A stretch of DNA of 64,000 nucleotides from NCBI RefSeq assembly GCF_029504395.1, contig NZ_JAQFIF010000008.1, positions 62,001 through 126,000 of the forward strand, read 5' to 3'. The translations under genes were made by a program, and so were the position numbers. Below the pieces are notes generated by a model. That model was not told where the DNA came from and did no database searches. It saw only the letters and a program-made list of their open reading frames with translations. Shown one piece after another: positions 54,542 to 62,843 of this stretch. This stretch comes from Arthrobacter sp. ES3-54 (lineage in GTDB: Bacteria > Actinomycetota > Actinomycetes > Actinomycetales > Micrococcaceae). Position 1 is the stretch's first letter. Each line of letters starts with the position of its first letter.

Positions 54542-54623
54542 GGCCACTTAGCGCAGCAGTTTCCCGGCCTATTACCGCTGCGACTCACACCTTAACCAGA
54601 CACCGCTAACTGTCTCATAACCC
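54542..54623. repeat. Composite border repeat, matching 46571-46675
   Basis: It has ggccact (54542-54548), ttaccgctgcgactcacacc (54572-54591) and tgtctcataaccc (54611-54623), in the same order as the 46.6 kb copy. The sequence has drifted, so the copies are old. This repeat and its partner flank the IS256-to-TetR segment. Confidence 0.55.
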
Positions 54624-54706
54624 AAGTGTCGCAAAACCCATGCGATGCAAGACGACTCAAAGACCGTGCCGCAAGACTGGTTGCGGAAAGTGCCGTCCTG
54701 GCAGCA

Positions 54707-54771
54707 CAACGCGGGGTCACGCAGCGCCCCTAAATGCTCTCTCGGAATGGGCTGTACGTGACCCCGCGTTG
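54707..54771. terminator. 15-bp perfect inverted repeat after the kinase-PdxA gene
   Basis: caacgcggggtcacg (54707-54721) and cgtgaccccgcgttg (54757-54771) pair exactly across 35 bases, 15 bases beyond the stop of the leftward kinase-PdxA gene. It could be a terminator; the long loop and lack of a T run leave other roles open. Confidence 0.5.
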
Positions 54772-54785
54772 CTGTTAGCGCGGGG

Positions 54786-57341
54786 CTACTTCTGCAGCAC
54801 CGGGCTCGGCGACATCTCCGCGGCCTGGCGCAGGGCCTCGATCATGCTGCGCACGTCCACGATGCCCTTACCCGCGATGTCGAAGGCCGTGCCGTGGTCC
54901 ACGGAGGTGCGGATTACCGGCAAGCCCACGGTGATGTTGACGCCGGCCTCGATGCCCAGGACCTTCACCGGGCCGTGGCCCTGGTCGTGGTACATCGCGA
55001 CAATCAGGTCGAAGTCGCCGCGGCCGGCCAGGAAGAACGCCGTGTCCGCCGGGAGCGGGCCGCGGGCGTCAATGCCGTCGGCCTGCAGCTTTTCGATGGC
55101 CGGGGTGATCTTCTCCGCTTCCTCGCCGTAGCCGAACAGGCCGTTCTCCCCCGCATGCGGGTTGATGGCGCAGACGCCGATCTTGGGGTTGGCGATGCCG
55201 GCGCGCTGCATGGCGCTGTAGCCGCGCCGGACGGTGCGCTCCACCAGGCCGGGCTCGATCTTGTTGATCGCGTCGATCAGGCCGATGTGCGTGGTGACGT
55301 GGATGACCTTGACCTTGGGCGTGGAGAGCATCATGGACACTTCCTCAATCCCCATGAAGTGCGCCAGCAGCTCCGTGTGGCCCGGGTAGACGTGCCCGGC
55401 CTTGTGCAGCGCGGCCTTGTTCAGCGGCGCGGTGCAAATCCCCTGCACCTCCCCCTTCATGCCGAGCTCGCAGGCGATCCGGATGTAGTGGTAGGCGGCG
55501 TTGCCAGCCTCGGCGGATTCCACACCCCAGGGCAGGTCGTGCGAGAGCAGTTTCGGATCAATCACGTTGATGCGGCCCGGTTCGAAGACGGCCTCGGCCA
55601 CGTCCTGGATCTCCACGATGTCCGCCTGGACACCCAGCGCCTTTGCACCAAGTTCCAGCCGGTACACGTCCCCAATCACGATGGGGCGGCAGTCCCGGTA
55701 GGCGTTTTCGGCCAGCAGCGCGCCCACCGTGACTTCGGGGCCGACGCCGGCGCCGTCGCCCATGGTGACGGCGATGACGGGGCGGGTGTCCTGTGCTGTT
55801 GCCTTCAAATCGGTGGCATTCAACTCGGCTGCTTTCAAGACTGAATTCATGGTTTCTCCAGATTTTGCGGAAGGGTCGAGTGGTTTTTGGCGTGCGGTGC
55901 CGGCCGGTTCGGTGGCCCGGCGGCTTTGGATCGAGTGGTAGAGCTGCAGCAGGGCCTGGTCATCGCCGAAGCTGCCGGGTTTGGTGCCCACCAGCCTGCC
56001 GTCGTCGGCCAGGCTGACTACTGCCCCGTGCTGTTCGGCGCCGAGCGGCTCCAGCGCCCGGATGCCGAGGCGCTCCAGCACCTCGCGGGCCGTTTCGCCG
56101 CCGGTCAGGATCAGATCGGTCAGGACGACGGCGGCAGCTGGGCTCTGCAATTGCGTGTCCAGGACGTTCGAAACGAAGCGCCCCAGGTTGCTGACGATCG
56201 CGCCGGCCTCACGGGGATCCATCGTCTCGGCGAAGACGGTCAGGACCACCGGCTCGCCGGCGGCCAGCGCCTCACGCACAATACGGAGCTTGGGGGCCGT
56301 CCCGGGACCACGCAGTTCCTCCGGGCTCAACCCGATGAGCGAGAATCCTCCGGTCTGCAGCTCCCGCAGTTGCCTGCGTGCGGCCTCGGACGCGGAGCCG
56401 ACGACGGCGAGCACCGGCCGTGCAGCACCGCTTTCGGCGGGGCCTGCGGTACTGGAGTCTCCTGCGGCAGCCTGCGCGATTCGCGCAGGGACCGGGAGTT
56501 CTGTGTTGGCCGCAGAGCGCGCCGCCGGCCGCACCGTTTGCGCGAGCACAGCGGCGATTCCGCCCGTGCCCACCAGAACGATCCGCCGGCCGCCGGCGGC
56601 ATAGTCCATCTGCGCCAGAGCTGCGACCACGGCTTCCAGATCCGCCTTGGTTTCGCCGTCGGCCGCCACGGTCACGGCGTCGTCATTAGAGAACAGCTGC
56701 ACGAGCCGATCGGCCAGGTTCGGCGAGCGCACCTCAGCGAGATCCAGTCCCTGAACGGAACTTTCCGACAGTGCGTCCGCCACGCGGGAGGGCGGCGCAC
56801 TCGCCTCGGCCTTCCAGAGTCCGGCGTCTGCCAGCGACACTCCGTCCACGTAAGGACGTCCGTCCACTACGGTCCGCCGCAACTGCGGGAGTGCGCCGGC
56901 AATCAGTACGTGGTAGCCGAGGTCCGTCAGGGACGCCACTTCGGCGCCCACGTTCCCCCGCCACAGCGAGTCGATCTTCTTGAACAGCACCAAATTCTCG
57001 GACAGCAACGGCGAGCGCGCCGCATCCGGGCCGGCAATAGCCCCGGCAAAGACCCGGGCCACGGCGGCTGCGGCCTCCTCCGCGGAGGAGGACCTGGAAT
57101 GCGTGTCAACGACAAGCACGTCGGAAGTCCCGGGAGACGAACCGTCCCGGTCTCCCGAAAGAACGTCGCCTGAAGGAAAGTCACCCGAAACAACGGCGTC
57201 CGAAAGATTGGCCCCCGAAAGAAGAGAGCCCACGAGGGCAGGATCCAGGAGAACCCGGGTGCTGAGCCCCTGCCGGGCAAAGCACTCCCCTACTTCAGCG
57301 GCGCCGGAAAAGTCGTCGGCCTGTATGAGCACTGTTGCCAT
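54786..57341 (-). CDS. Four-carbon-acid kinase fused to PdxA-like dehydrogenase
   Basis: A protein of about 851 aa. The first 490 residues are a four-carbon acid sugar kinase (DUF1537 type): VLIQADDFSGAAEVGECFAR at the start, LFKKIDSLWRGNVGAEVASL, and TDLILTGGETAREVLERLGI near the C-end. The rest is a PdxA-family dehydrogenase: AVTMGDGAGVGPEVTVGALL, the metal/substrate-binding HVYPGHTELLAHFMG, VHVTTHIG-like VIHVTTHIGL, and MYHDQGHGPVKVLGIE. In known pathways these two enzymes act in turn on threonate or erythronate. ATG 57341 follows GGGAGGAGGGGAC. An internal ATG (55850) with GGAGAAACC before it could also give free PdxA (354 aa). A Ser/Gly/Asp-rich insert near residues 45-80 is unusual. Confidence 0.88.
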   Translation of the reverse strand: MATVLIQADDFSGAAEVGECFARQGLSTRVLLDPALVGSLLSGANLSDAVVSGDFPSGDVLSGDRDGSSPGTSDVLVVDTHSRSSSAEEAAAAVARVFAGAIAGPDAARSPLLSENLVLFKKIDSLWRGNVGAEVASLTDLGYHVLIAGALPQLRRTVVDGRPYVDGVSLADAGLWKAEASAPPSRVADALSESSVQGLDLAEVRSPNLADRLVQLFSNDDAVTVAADGETKADLEAVVAALAQMDYAAGGRRIVLVGTGGIAAVLAQTVRPAARSAANTELPVPARIAQAAAGDSSTAGPAESGAARPVLAVVGSASEAARRQLRELQTGGFSLIGLSPEELRGPGTAPKLRIVREALAAGEPVVLTVFAETMDPREAGAIVSNLGRFVSNVLDTQLQSPAAAVVLTDLILTGGETAREVLERLGIRALEPLGAEQHGAVVSLADDGRLVGTKPGSFGDDQALLQLYHSIQSRRATEPAGTARQKPLDPSAKSGETMNSVLKAAELNATDLKATAQDTRPVIAVTMGDGAGVGPEVTVGALLAENAYRDCRPIVIGDVYRLELGAKALGVQADIVEIQDVAEAVFEPGRINVIDPKLLSHDLPWGVESAEAGNAAYHYIRIACELGMKGEVQGICTAPLNKAALHKAGHVYPGHTELLAHFMGIEEVSMMLSTPKVKVIHVTTHIGLIDAINKIEPGLVERTVRRGYSAMQRAGIANPKIGVCAINPHAGENGLFGYGEEAEKITPAIEKLQADGIDARGPLPADTAFFLAGRGDFDLIVAMYHDQGHGPVKVLGIEAGVNITVGLPVIRTSVDHGTAFDIAGKGIVDVRSMIEALRQAAEMSPSPVLQK

Positions 57342-57487
57342 GTCCCCTCCTCCCTTGGATCGAACTGGACGTTGATTTGGTATTGGAACTGGCACTTGAA
57401 CTGGATTGCGGGCCAGCAAATGAGCTGGCAATAAAGCTGGCTATCGAGCTCTTCATCAAGCTGTCGATGTCTTCATCATGACACAAC

Positions 57488-57524
57488 TGCGCGAATCGCG
57501 CTACGACTGTTGCGCAAAACGCGC
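57488..57524. promoter_or_regulatory. Paired operator-like palindromes TGCGCrAAwCGCGC
   Basis: tgcgcgaatcgcgc (57488-57501) and tgcgcaaaacgcgc (57511-57524) agree at 12 of 14 positions and lie 23 bp apart, about two helix turns, in the divergent region between the kinase-PdxA gene and the ABC operon. No regulator gene is adjacent in the window. Confidence 0.6.
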
Positions 57525-57603
57525 ATCCGTGGCAAGGTGATCCATGTAACACGGCGCAGGCCATCCGGTCCCCAGCCGTCCCCGTTCTACCGAGAGGTCA
57601 ACG

Positions 57604-59178
57604 ATGACCGTTCTTCCTCAAGGAAGTGAGATTTCCCGGCGCCGCCTGCTGCAATTCGGCGGATTGGCTGGACTTCTCCTGGGCACAGGCACCGTCGCCG
57701 GATGTGCCGGCCCCACCGGCCTGCCGGGCCCCAGCACCCTGACCCTGGCGCTCAACCGGTCCCTGGTCAGCCTGGACAACAAACTCAACCAGTTCGACGC
57801 CGCCGTCACGGTCCAGCGCGCCGTACGCCAGGGCCTCACCGCCATCGGCCCCGAAACCAAGCCAGTGCTGGTCCTGGCCGAAAGCTTCGTGATGACCTCG
57901 CCCACCACCTGGACGGTCCGGCTCCGCGAAGGCATCAAATATTCCGACGGCACTCCCCTGAAGATCGAGGACGTCGCAACGGCCCTCAAGATGTACCAGC
58001 AGGTCCAGGGCTCGTTCGTGGCCGGCTTCTTCCCCGAGTTCCCCACCGTTGTCCCCGTGGATGACCGGACGTTCCGGATGGAATCCAAGAAGCCCATCCC
58101 CATCCTGGATTCGCTCATGAGCATGATCCTGATCAGCCCCGCGGCCAAGAACAAGCCCGAAGAACTCCAGGACGGCGTGGGCACCGGCCCGTACGTCGTG
58201 ACCAAGTTCAACCGCGGCGCCGGCACCTACAGCCTGCGCCACAACGAGAATTACTGGGGCCCGGCCCCCAAGGTGGACAACGTCGAGGTCAGGTTCCTCC
58301 CGGAGGAATCCAGCCGCGTCATTGCGCTGCGCAGTGGCGAGGTGGATGTCATCGACTCCATCACGCCGGACTCGCGCGAACAGCTGGCCGGACTTCCCGG
58401 CGTCGTCCTTAAAGAGGCATCCAGCCTGCGGCTGAACCAGATCTTCTACAACTTCCGCAAGCCGGCCGGGCACCCGTTGGCCGATGCCCGGGTCCGTGAG
58501 GCCCTTAGTTGGGCCATCAACGGCGAAGCGCTGGTCAAGGACGTGCTGGTGAACTCCGTCAGCCAGGCCGAGGGCGTCACTCCGTCCAGCCTGACCGGCT
58601 TCGCCAAGACCGGCACCTACATCTACGATCCGGAGAAGGCCAAGGCCAAGCTCAAGGAGCTCGGCGTCAACGACCTCAACCTGAAGATCATCTGGGAAAC
58701 CGGCGAATTCGCGTCCGACACCTCCGTGATGGAGGCCCTGGTGGAGATGTTCGGCAACATCGGCGTCAAGGCTCAGCTCCAGCAGTTCGAACCCGGCGGC
58801 AACATCCTGGCCTGGCGCCAGGGCAAGGAAGGCGACTGGGACCTGCTGGGCAACGGCTTCAGCAGCCCCACCGGCCTGGCCATCACCATGATGCAGGGCA
58901 TGTACGCCGGCACCGCGGAGAAGGAAAAGACCCGCGACACGTACCAAGGGTACGTGGTTCCCGCTGTGCAGGCCAAGATCCAGGCCGCCGCGTCCGAAGT
59001 TGATCCCGTCCGCCGGCAGCAGCTGATGGAAGTTGCCCAGCAGGCCATCTGGGAGACCTGGCCGTGCGCCTGGGCGTTCGTGCCCAAGTCCGTACTGGCC
59101 CACCGGGAGCGGGTGGGCGGCCTTTCGCTGGCGCCCACCAACTCCTACCCGCTTGCTGACGTCCGGCTGGAGGCCTGA
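57604..59178 (+). CDS. ABC transporter substrate-binding lipoprotein (SBP_bac_5)
   Basis: A 524-aa binding protein with a Tat-type signal (SRRRLLQFGGLAGLLLG) and a lipobox VAGC, so it is anchored outside the membrane. Family 5 features: FVMTSPTTWTVRLREGIKYS, DGTPLKIEDVATAL, GTGPYVVTKFNRG, LADARVREALSWAINGEALV and a C-terminal WAFVPKSVLAHR. Family 5 proteins bind peptides, but also other solutes; here the neighbouring four-carbon-acid genes suggest a sugar-acid ligand (inference). First gene of a five-gene transporter operon. Confidence 0.9.
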   Translation: MTVLPQGSEISRRRLLQFGGLAGLLLGTGTVAGCAGPTGLPGPSTLTLALNRSLVSLDNKLNQFDAAVTVQRAVRQGLTAIGPETKPVLVLAESFVMTSPTTWTVRLREGIKYSDGTPLKIEDVATALKMYQQVQGSFVAGFFPEFPTVVPVDDRTFRMESKKPIPILDSLMSMILISPAAKNKPEELQDGVGTGPYVVTKFNRGAGTYSLRHNENYWGPAPKVDNVEVRFLPEESSRVIALRSGEVDVIDSITPDSREQLAGLPGVVLKEASSLRLNQIFYNFRKPAGHPLADARVREALSWAINGEALVKDVLVNSVSQAEGVTPSSLTGFAKTGTYIYDPEKAKAKLKELGVNDLNLKIIWETGEFASDTSVMEALVEMFGNIGVKAQLQQFEPGGNILAWRQGKEGDWDLLGNGFSSPTGLAITMMQGMYAGTAEKEKTRDTYQGYVVPAVQAKIQAAASEVDPVRRQQLMEVAQQAIWETWPCAWAFVPKSVLAHRERVGGLSLAPTNSYPLADVRLEA

Positions 59179-59181
59179 ATC

Positions 59182-60117
59182 ATGACCAAGTACATCCTCA
59201 AGAGGCTCGGGCAGGGCCTGCTGACCGTGTTCCTCACGGTCTCCACCGTGTTCATCCTGGTCCGGCTGGCCCCGGGCGACCCTGCCGTGGCCTACGCGGG
59301 ACCGCTGGCCACCACCGAAGAACTCGCCAAGGTTCGGGCGCAGTTCGGCCTGGACCTGCCCTTGATCCAGCAGTACTGGATCTTCCTGCAGCAGCTGTTC
59401 ACCGGCAACCTCGGCACCTCGTACTCCTTCCAGGCCCCGGCCATTCAGGTGGTGCTGGAACGGCTGCCGTACACGCTGACCCTGGCCACCGCCTCCATCC
59501 TGCTCACCGCGGTGGTCGCCATCCCGCTGGGCGTCTGGATGTCCCGCAGGCCGGATACCAAGAAGGAATTCGGCGTCAACGTCCTGACCATCGCCGGGCA
59601 GTCCATGCCGGACTTCTGGACCGGCATCATGCTGCTCACCTTCTTCGCAGTGCTCATCCCGATTTTCCCGGCCTCCGGCTTCGCCACCTGGAGCGCGCTG
59701 GTCCTGCCGACCGTCACCATCGCCATCCTGCAGATTGCCCTGATCTCGCGGATGGTCCGGCGGGAAATGACCACGAATTTCGCCGCACCCTACCTGACCG
59801 TGGCCCGTTCCCGCGGCGTCCGGAATTCCCTGCTGACGTGGCGCTACGCCATGGGCAACTCCGCCATCCCGGTCTTCACCGCCCTCGGCACCCGCTTCGC
59901 GGCCATGCTCAACGGCGTGGTGGTGGTGGAAGTGGTGTTCGCGTGGCCCGGCGTCGGCTCCCTGATTGTCCGGGCGCTGGAAACCCGCGACTACCCGCTG
60001 ATCGTGGCCACCGTTCTGGTTACAGCACTGCTGGCGGTCGGAGTCCAGTTGCTAATCGACCTCGCCTACCCCCTGCTTGATCCCCGCATTCGTCTTGGAA
60101 AGGCGGCCACCGCATGA
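59182..60117 (+). CDS. ABC transporter permease (DppB type)
   Basis: A 311-aa permease with six transmembrane segments: YILKRLGQGLLTVFLTVSTV at the start, VRLAPGDPAVAYAGPLATTE typical of DppB, and the EAA loop around NSLLTWRYAMGNSAIPVFTA. It is 3 bases after the binding-protein stop and its own stop overlaps the next permease (ATGA). Forms the pore with the following gene. Confidence 0.92.
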   Translation: MTKYILKRLGQGLLTVFLTVSTVFILVRLAPGDPAVAYAGPLATTEELAKVRAQFGLDLPLIQQYWIFLQQLFTGNLGTSYSFQAPAIQVVLERLPYTLTLATASILLTAVVAIPLGVWMSRRPDTKKEFGVNVLTIAGQSMPDFWTGIMLLTFFAVLIPIFPASGFATWSALVLPTVTIAILQIALISRMVRREMTTNFAAPYLTVARSRGVRNSLLTWRYAMGNSAIPVFTALGTRFAAMLNGVVVVEVVFAWPGVGSLIVRALETRDYPLIVATVLVTALLAVGVQLLIDLAYPLLDPRIRLGKAATA

Positions 60118-61064
60118 GCCTCAGCGACACCGCAGTGCCCCCTGCAGGGGGACCCTCGGGCCTCCCCGACGAGCCTCCGGCCAGAAAGTCCTCCCCCAGC
60201 GCCGTCACCAAAGAGCTGATCGCCAAGGCCGGCGCAACCCGCCGTCGGGCCGGCGCCAAGTTCAAGATCCGCACCGGCGTCATCTGCACGCTGCTGGTGG
60301 TCGTTCCCATCGTGCTGGCCGCGTTCCTGCCGCTACCTGACCCCAGCCACCAGGACCTTGCCCAGCGCCTGCTTCCCCCGCTGTCCGAGGGACACCTGTT
60401 CGGTACCGACCAGCTGGGCCGCGACCTGCTTTCCCGGATCCTGCACGGCGGGCAGGTTTCGCTGACCATCGGCGTCCTGGCCGTGCTGGTGTCCGGCACC
60501 ATCGGCATCATCTTCGGCGCGGCCGCGGGCTACTTCGGCGGCAAGCTGGACAGCGTGGTCTCCCGCCTGATCGAGGCGCAGATGTCCCTCCCGCTGCTGA
60601 TGATGCTGCTCCTGGTGGTGGCCCTGTTCGGGCCGTCCATTCCGGTCATCACGTTCGTGATCGCCATCGCCCAATGGCCCGAGGTGGCGCGCCTGACCCG
60701 GTCCATGGTGCTCGTGGAACGCGAAAAGCCCTACGTCTCGGCCGCCCGGATCTTGGGCCTGCACCGCGTCCAGATCCTGATCCAGCACGTTATCCCGAAC
60801 GTCATCAAGCAGGCCACGCTGGTGGTGCTGCTCCTCCTGGCCCAGGCGGTGCTGCTGGAGAGCGCCCTCGCCTTCCTCGGTGCCGGCCCGCAGCGGCCGT
60901 TCGCCACGTGGGGGCGCATCATCTCCGACGGCCAGGACTACCTCACCACCGCCTGGTGGCTGGTGACGGTGCCCGGCCTGGTGATCGCGATCATGGTAGT
61001 GGGCGTGAACCTGCTGGGCGACGGCCTCCGCGACCGTCCCCGCCGCAAGAAGAAGGGTGCTTGA
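60114..61064 (+). CDS. ABC transporter permease (DppC type)
   Basis: A 316-aa permease: LLVVVPIVLAAFLPLPDPSH, FGTDQLGRDLLSRILHGGQV (a DppC hallmark), SLTIGVLAVLVSGTIGIIFG and the EAA-type loop VSAARILGLHRVQILIQHVI. The N-terminal 60 residues are Pro/Ser-rich and cytosolic. ATGA overlap with the DppB-type gene. Confidence 0.92.
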   Translation: MSLSDTAVPPAGGPSGLPDEPPARKSSPSAVTKELIAKAGATRRRAGAKFKIRTGVICTLLVVVPIVLAAFLPLPDPSHQDLAQRLLPPLSEGHLFGTDQLGRDLLSRILHGGQVSLTIGVLAVLVSGTIGIIFGAAAGYFGGKLDSVVSRLIEAQMSLPLLMMLLLVVALFGPSIPVITFVIAIAQWPEVARLTRSMVLVEREKPYVSAARILGLHRVQILIQHVIPNVIKQATLVVLLLLAQAVLLESALAFLGAGPQRPFATWGRIISDGQDYLTTAWWLVTVPGLVIAIMVVGVNLLGDGLRDRPRRKKKGA

Positions 61065-61065
61065 G

Positions 61066-61938
61066 ATGAACTTGCATTCGAAAATGACAGAACAGCCGCT
61101 TTTGGAGGTCCGCGACTTCCAGGTGGAACTCATCACCGACGCCGGCATTGTCCGGGCCGTGGATTGCGTCAGCTTCACCATCCATCGGGGCGAGACCGTC
61201 ACGATCATCGGTGAGTCCGGTTCCGGAAAATCGACGACGGCGATGGGCCTCCTCCGGCTCCTGCCGGAGGACCTCGCCGTGATCTCCGGGTCGGTCCGGA
61301 TCGACGGCGTGGACGTGATCGCCGATTCCAAGGCGATCGACAAGGTCCGCGGCAGGACGCTCGCGCTGATCCCGCAGGACCCCATGACGGCGCTGAGCCC
61401 CGTGCACTCAATCGGCAACCAGCTGTTCGAAGCCATTCGGATCGCCGGCGCGGCCTCGAAGGACAAGGGCGCCGTCCGGGCCCGCGCCATCCGGCTGCTG
61501 GAGCAGGTCCACATCCCCACCCCGGACCAGCAGTTGAAGAAATACCCGCACCAGCTCTCCGGCGGCATGCTCCAGCGCGTCCTGATCGCCATCGCGTTGG
61601 CCAGCGAGCCGCAGCTGCTGGTCGCCGACGAGCCCACGTCCGCCCTGGACGTAACCGTGCAGGCCGGCATCCTGGACCTGCTGCTCGAGCTGCAGGAACA
61701 GCGCGGCATCGGCATCCTGATGATTACGCACGACCTCGGGGTGGCACGGCTGATCTCGGACCGGATCCACGTCATGAAGGACGGCGCGTTCGTCGAGTCC
61801 GGCGAGGTCCAGCAGATCGTGGACAACCCCGCCACCGAGTACACCCGCAAGCTGCTCGCCGCCATCCCCGTCCTAGGCGCCTGGGACGAAACGCCGGCTG
61901 GCACCACCCTGACCACGACCGGAGCCAGCCATGAATAA
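61066..61938 (+). CDS. ABC transporter ATPase (DppD type)
   Basis: A 290-aa ATPase: Walker A GESGSGKSTT, signature LSGGMLQRVLIAIA, Walker B LLVADEPTSALD and H-loop MITHDLGVARLI. GAAGGG precedes ATG 61066; an in-frame GTG nine bases upstream is also possible. The C-terminus overlaps the next gene by 8 bases. Energises transport with the following ATPase. Confidence 0.9.
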   Translation: MNLHSKMTEQPLLEVRDFQVELITDAGIVRAVDCVSFTIHRGETVTIIGESGSGKSTTAMGLLRLLPEDLAVISGSVRIDGVDVIADSKAIDKVRGRTLALIPQDPMTALSPVHSIGNQLFEAIRIAGAASKDKGAVRARAIRLLEQVHIPTPDQQLKKYPHQLSGGMLQRVLIAIALASEPQLLVADEPTSALDVTVQAGILDLLLELQEQRGIGILMITHDLGVARLISDRIHVMKDGAFVESGEVQQIVDNPATEYTRKLLAAIPVLGAWDETPAGTTLTTTGASHE

Positions 61939-62758
61939 GCCGTTCCTTTCCGTCGAAAACCTCGTGGTGGACTACCACGTCTCCGGCGGAACCTTCCGGG
62001 CCGTGGACGACGTCTCCTTCTCGGTGGAGAAGGGCAAGACGATCGCCGTCGTCGGGGAATCCGGCTGCGGAAAGTCCACTATCGCCAAAGCGCTCATGCG
62101 ACTGGTCACGCCCACCAGCGGCCGGATCGAACTGGACGGCACCGACCTCGCGGCGCTGAGCGAGGCCAAGCTCCGGCCCCTGCGCTCCAAGTTTCAGATG
62201 GTCTTCCAGGACCCGTACGGTTCCCTGGATCCGCACCTCACGGCGCAGGAAATCGTGGCAGAGCCGCTGAAGCTTCAGGGTGTCCGGTCGCGGCGCGAGC
62301 GGCACAAAGCCGCGGCCAGCCTGATCGACCAGGTGGGCCTGCCGGCCAATTCCCTGGACAAGCACCCGTCTGAGTTCTCCGGCGGCCAGCGGCAGCGGAT
62401 CGGGATTGCCCGGGCGCTGGCGTCCAAGCCCGAACTGCTGGTCTGCGATGAGGCCACCAGTGCGCTCGACGTCTCCGTCCAGGCCCAGGTGCTGCGCCTG
62501 CTCAAATCCATCCAGGACGAAACCGGCATCACCTACGTCTTCATTTCGCACAACCTCGGCGTGGTGCAGGAGATCAGCGATACCGTGATGGTCATGCAGC
62601 GCGGCAAGCTCGTGGAGCACGGAACAACGGCGCAGGTGCTGACCGCGCCGAAGGAGGACTACACCCGGCGGCTCCGCCGCGCCGCCCTCGACCCGTCCAC
62701 CATGACCGGACTGAAGCCGCGGCATGTGGTCTCATCGCTCGCGCTGAAAACCGCCTGA
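61931..62758 (+). CDS. ABC transporter ATPase (DppF type)
   Basis: A 275-aa ATPase: Walker A GESGCGKSTI, Q-loop QMVFQDPYGSLDPHLT, signature FSGGQRQRIGIARALA, Walker B LLVCDEATSALD and H-loop ISHNLGVVQEI. Completes the transporter with the DppD-type subunit. It ends 85 bases before the aldo/keto reductase gene. Confidence 0.92.
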   Translation: MNKPFLSVENLVVDYHVSGGTFRAVDDVSFSVEKGKTIAVVGESGCGKSTIAKALMRLVTPTSGRIELDGTDLAALSEAKLRPLRSKFQMVFQDPYGSLDPHLTAQEIVAEPLKLQGVRSRRERHKAAASLIDQVGLPANSLDKHPSEFSGGQRQRIGIARALASKPELLVCDEATSALDVSVQAQVLRLLKSIQDETGITYVFISHNLGVVQEISDTVMVMQRGKLVEHGTTAQVLTAPKEDYTRRLRRAALDPSTMTGLKPRHVVSSLALKTA

Positions 62759-62843
62759 GCTCGCCGACCGTCCACCCGCAATCCATCCCGTCAACGCAAC
62801 CAGCCAACTCAACTCCGTCAATGCAACCGCGAGGAATCAACCA

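Larger units (their letters stand above)
54469..54785. other. Non-coding border stretch
   Basis: No gene recognised in about 317 bases. It contains the second composite border repeat (54542-54623) and a large inverted repeat (54707-54771), and marks the right edge of the accessory patchwork. Confidence 0.6.

Noticed and set aside
57598..59103. 501-codon reverse frame opposite the ABC binding protein
   Set aside because: Low-complexity His/Gly/Val/Leu composition without motifs; the forward frame has a Tat signal and lipobox.
60333..61916. 527-codon reverse frame across two transporter genes
   Set aside because: It spans the boundary of two well-supported forward genes and has no recognisable domain.
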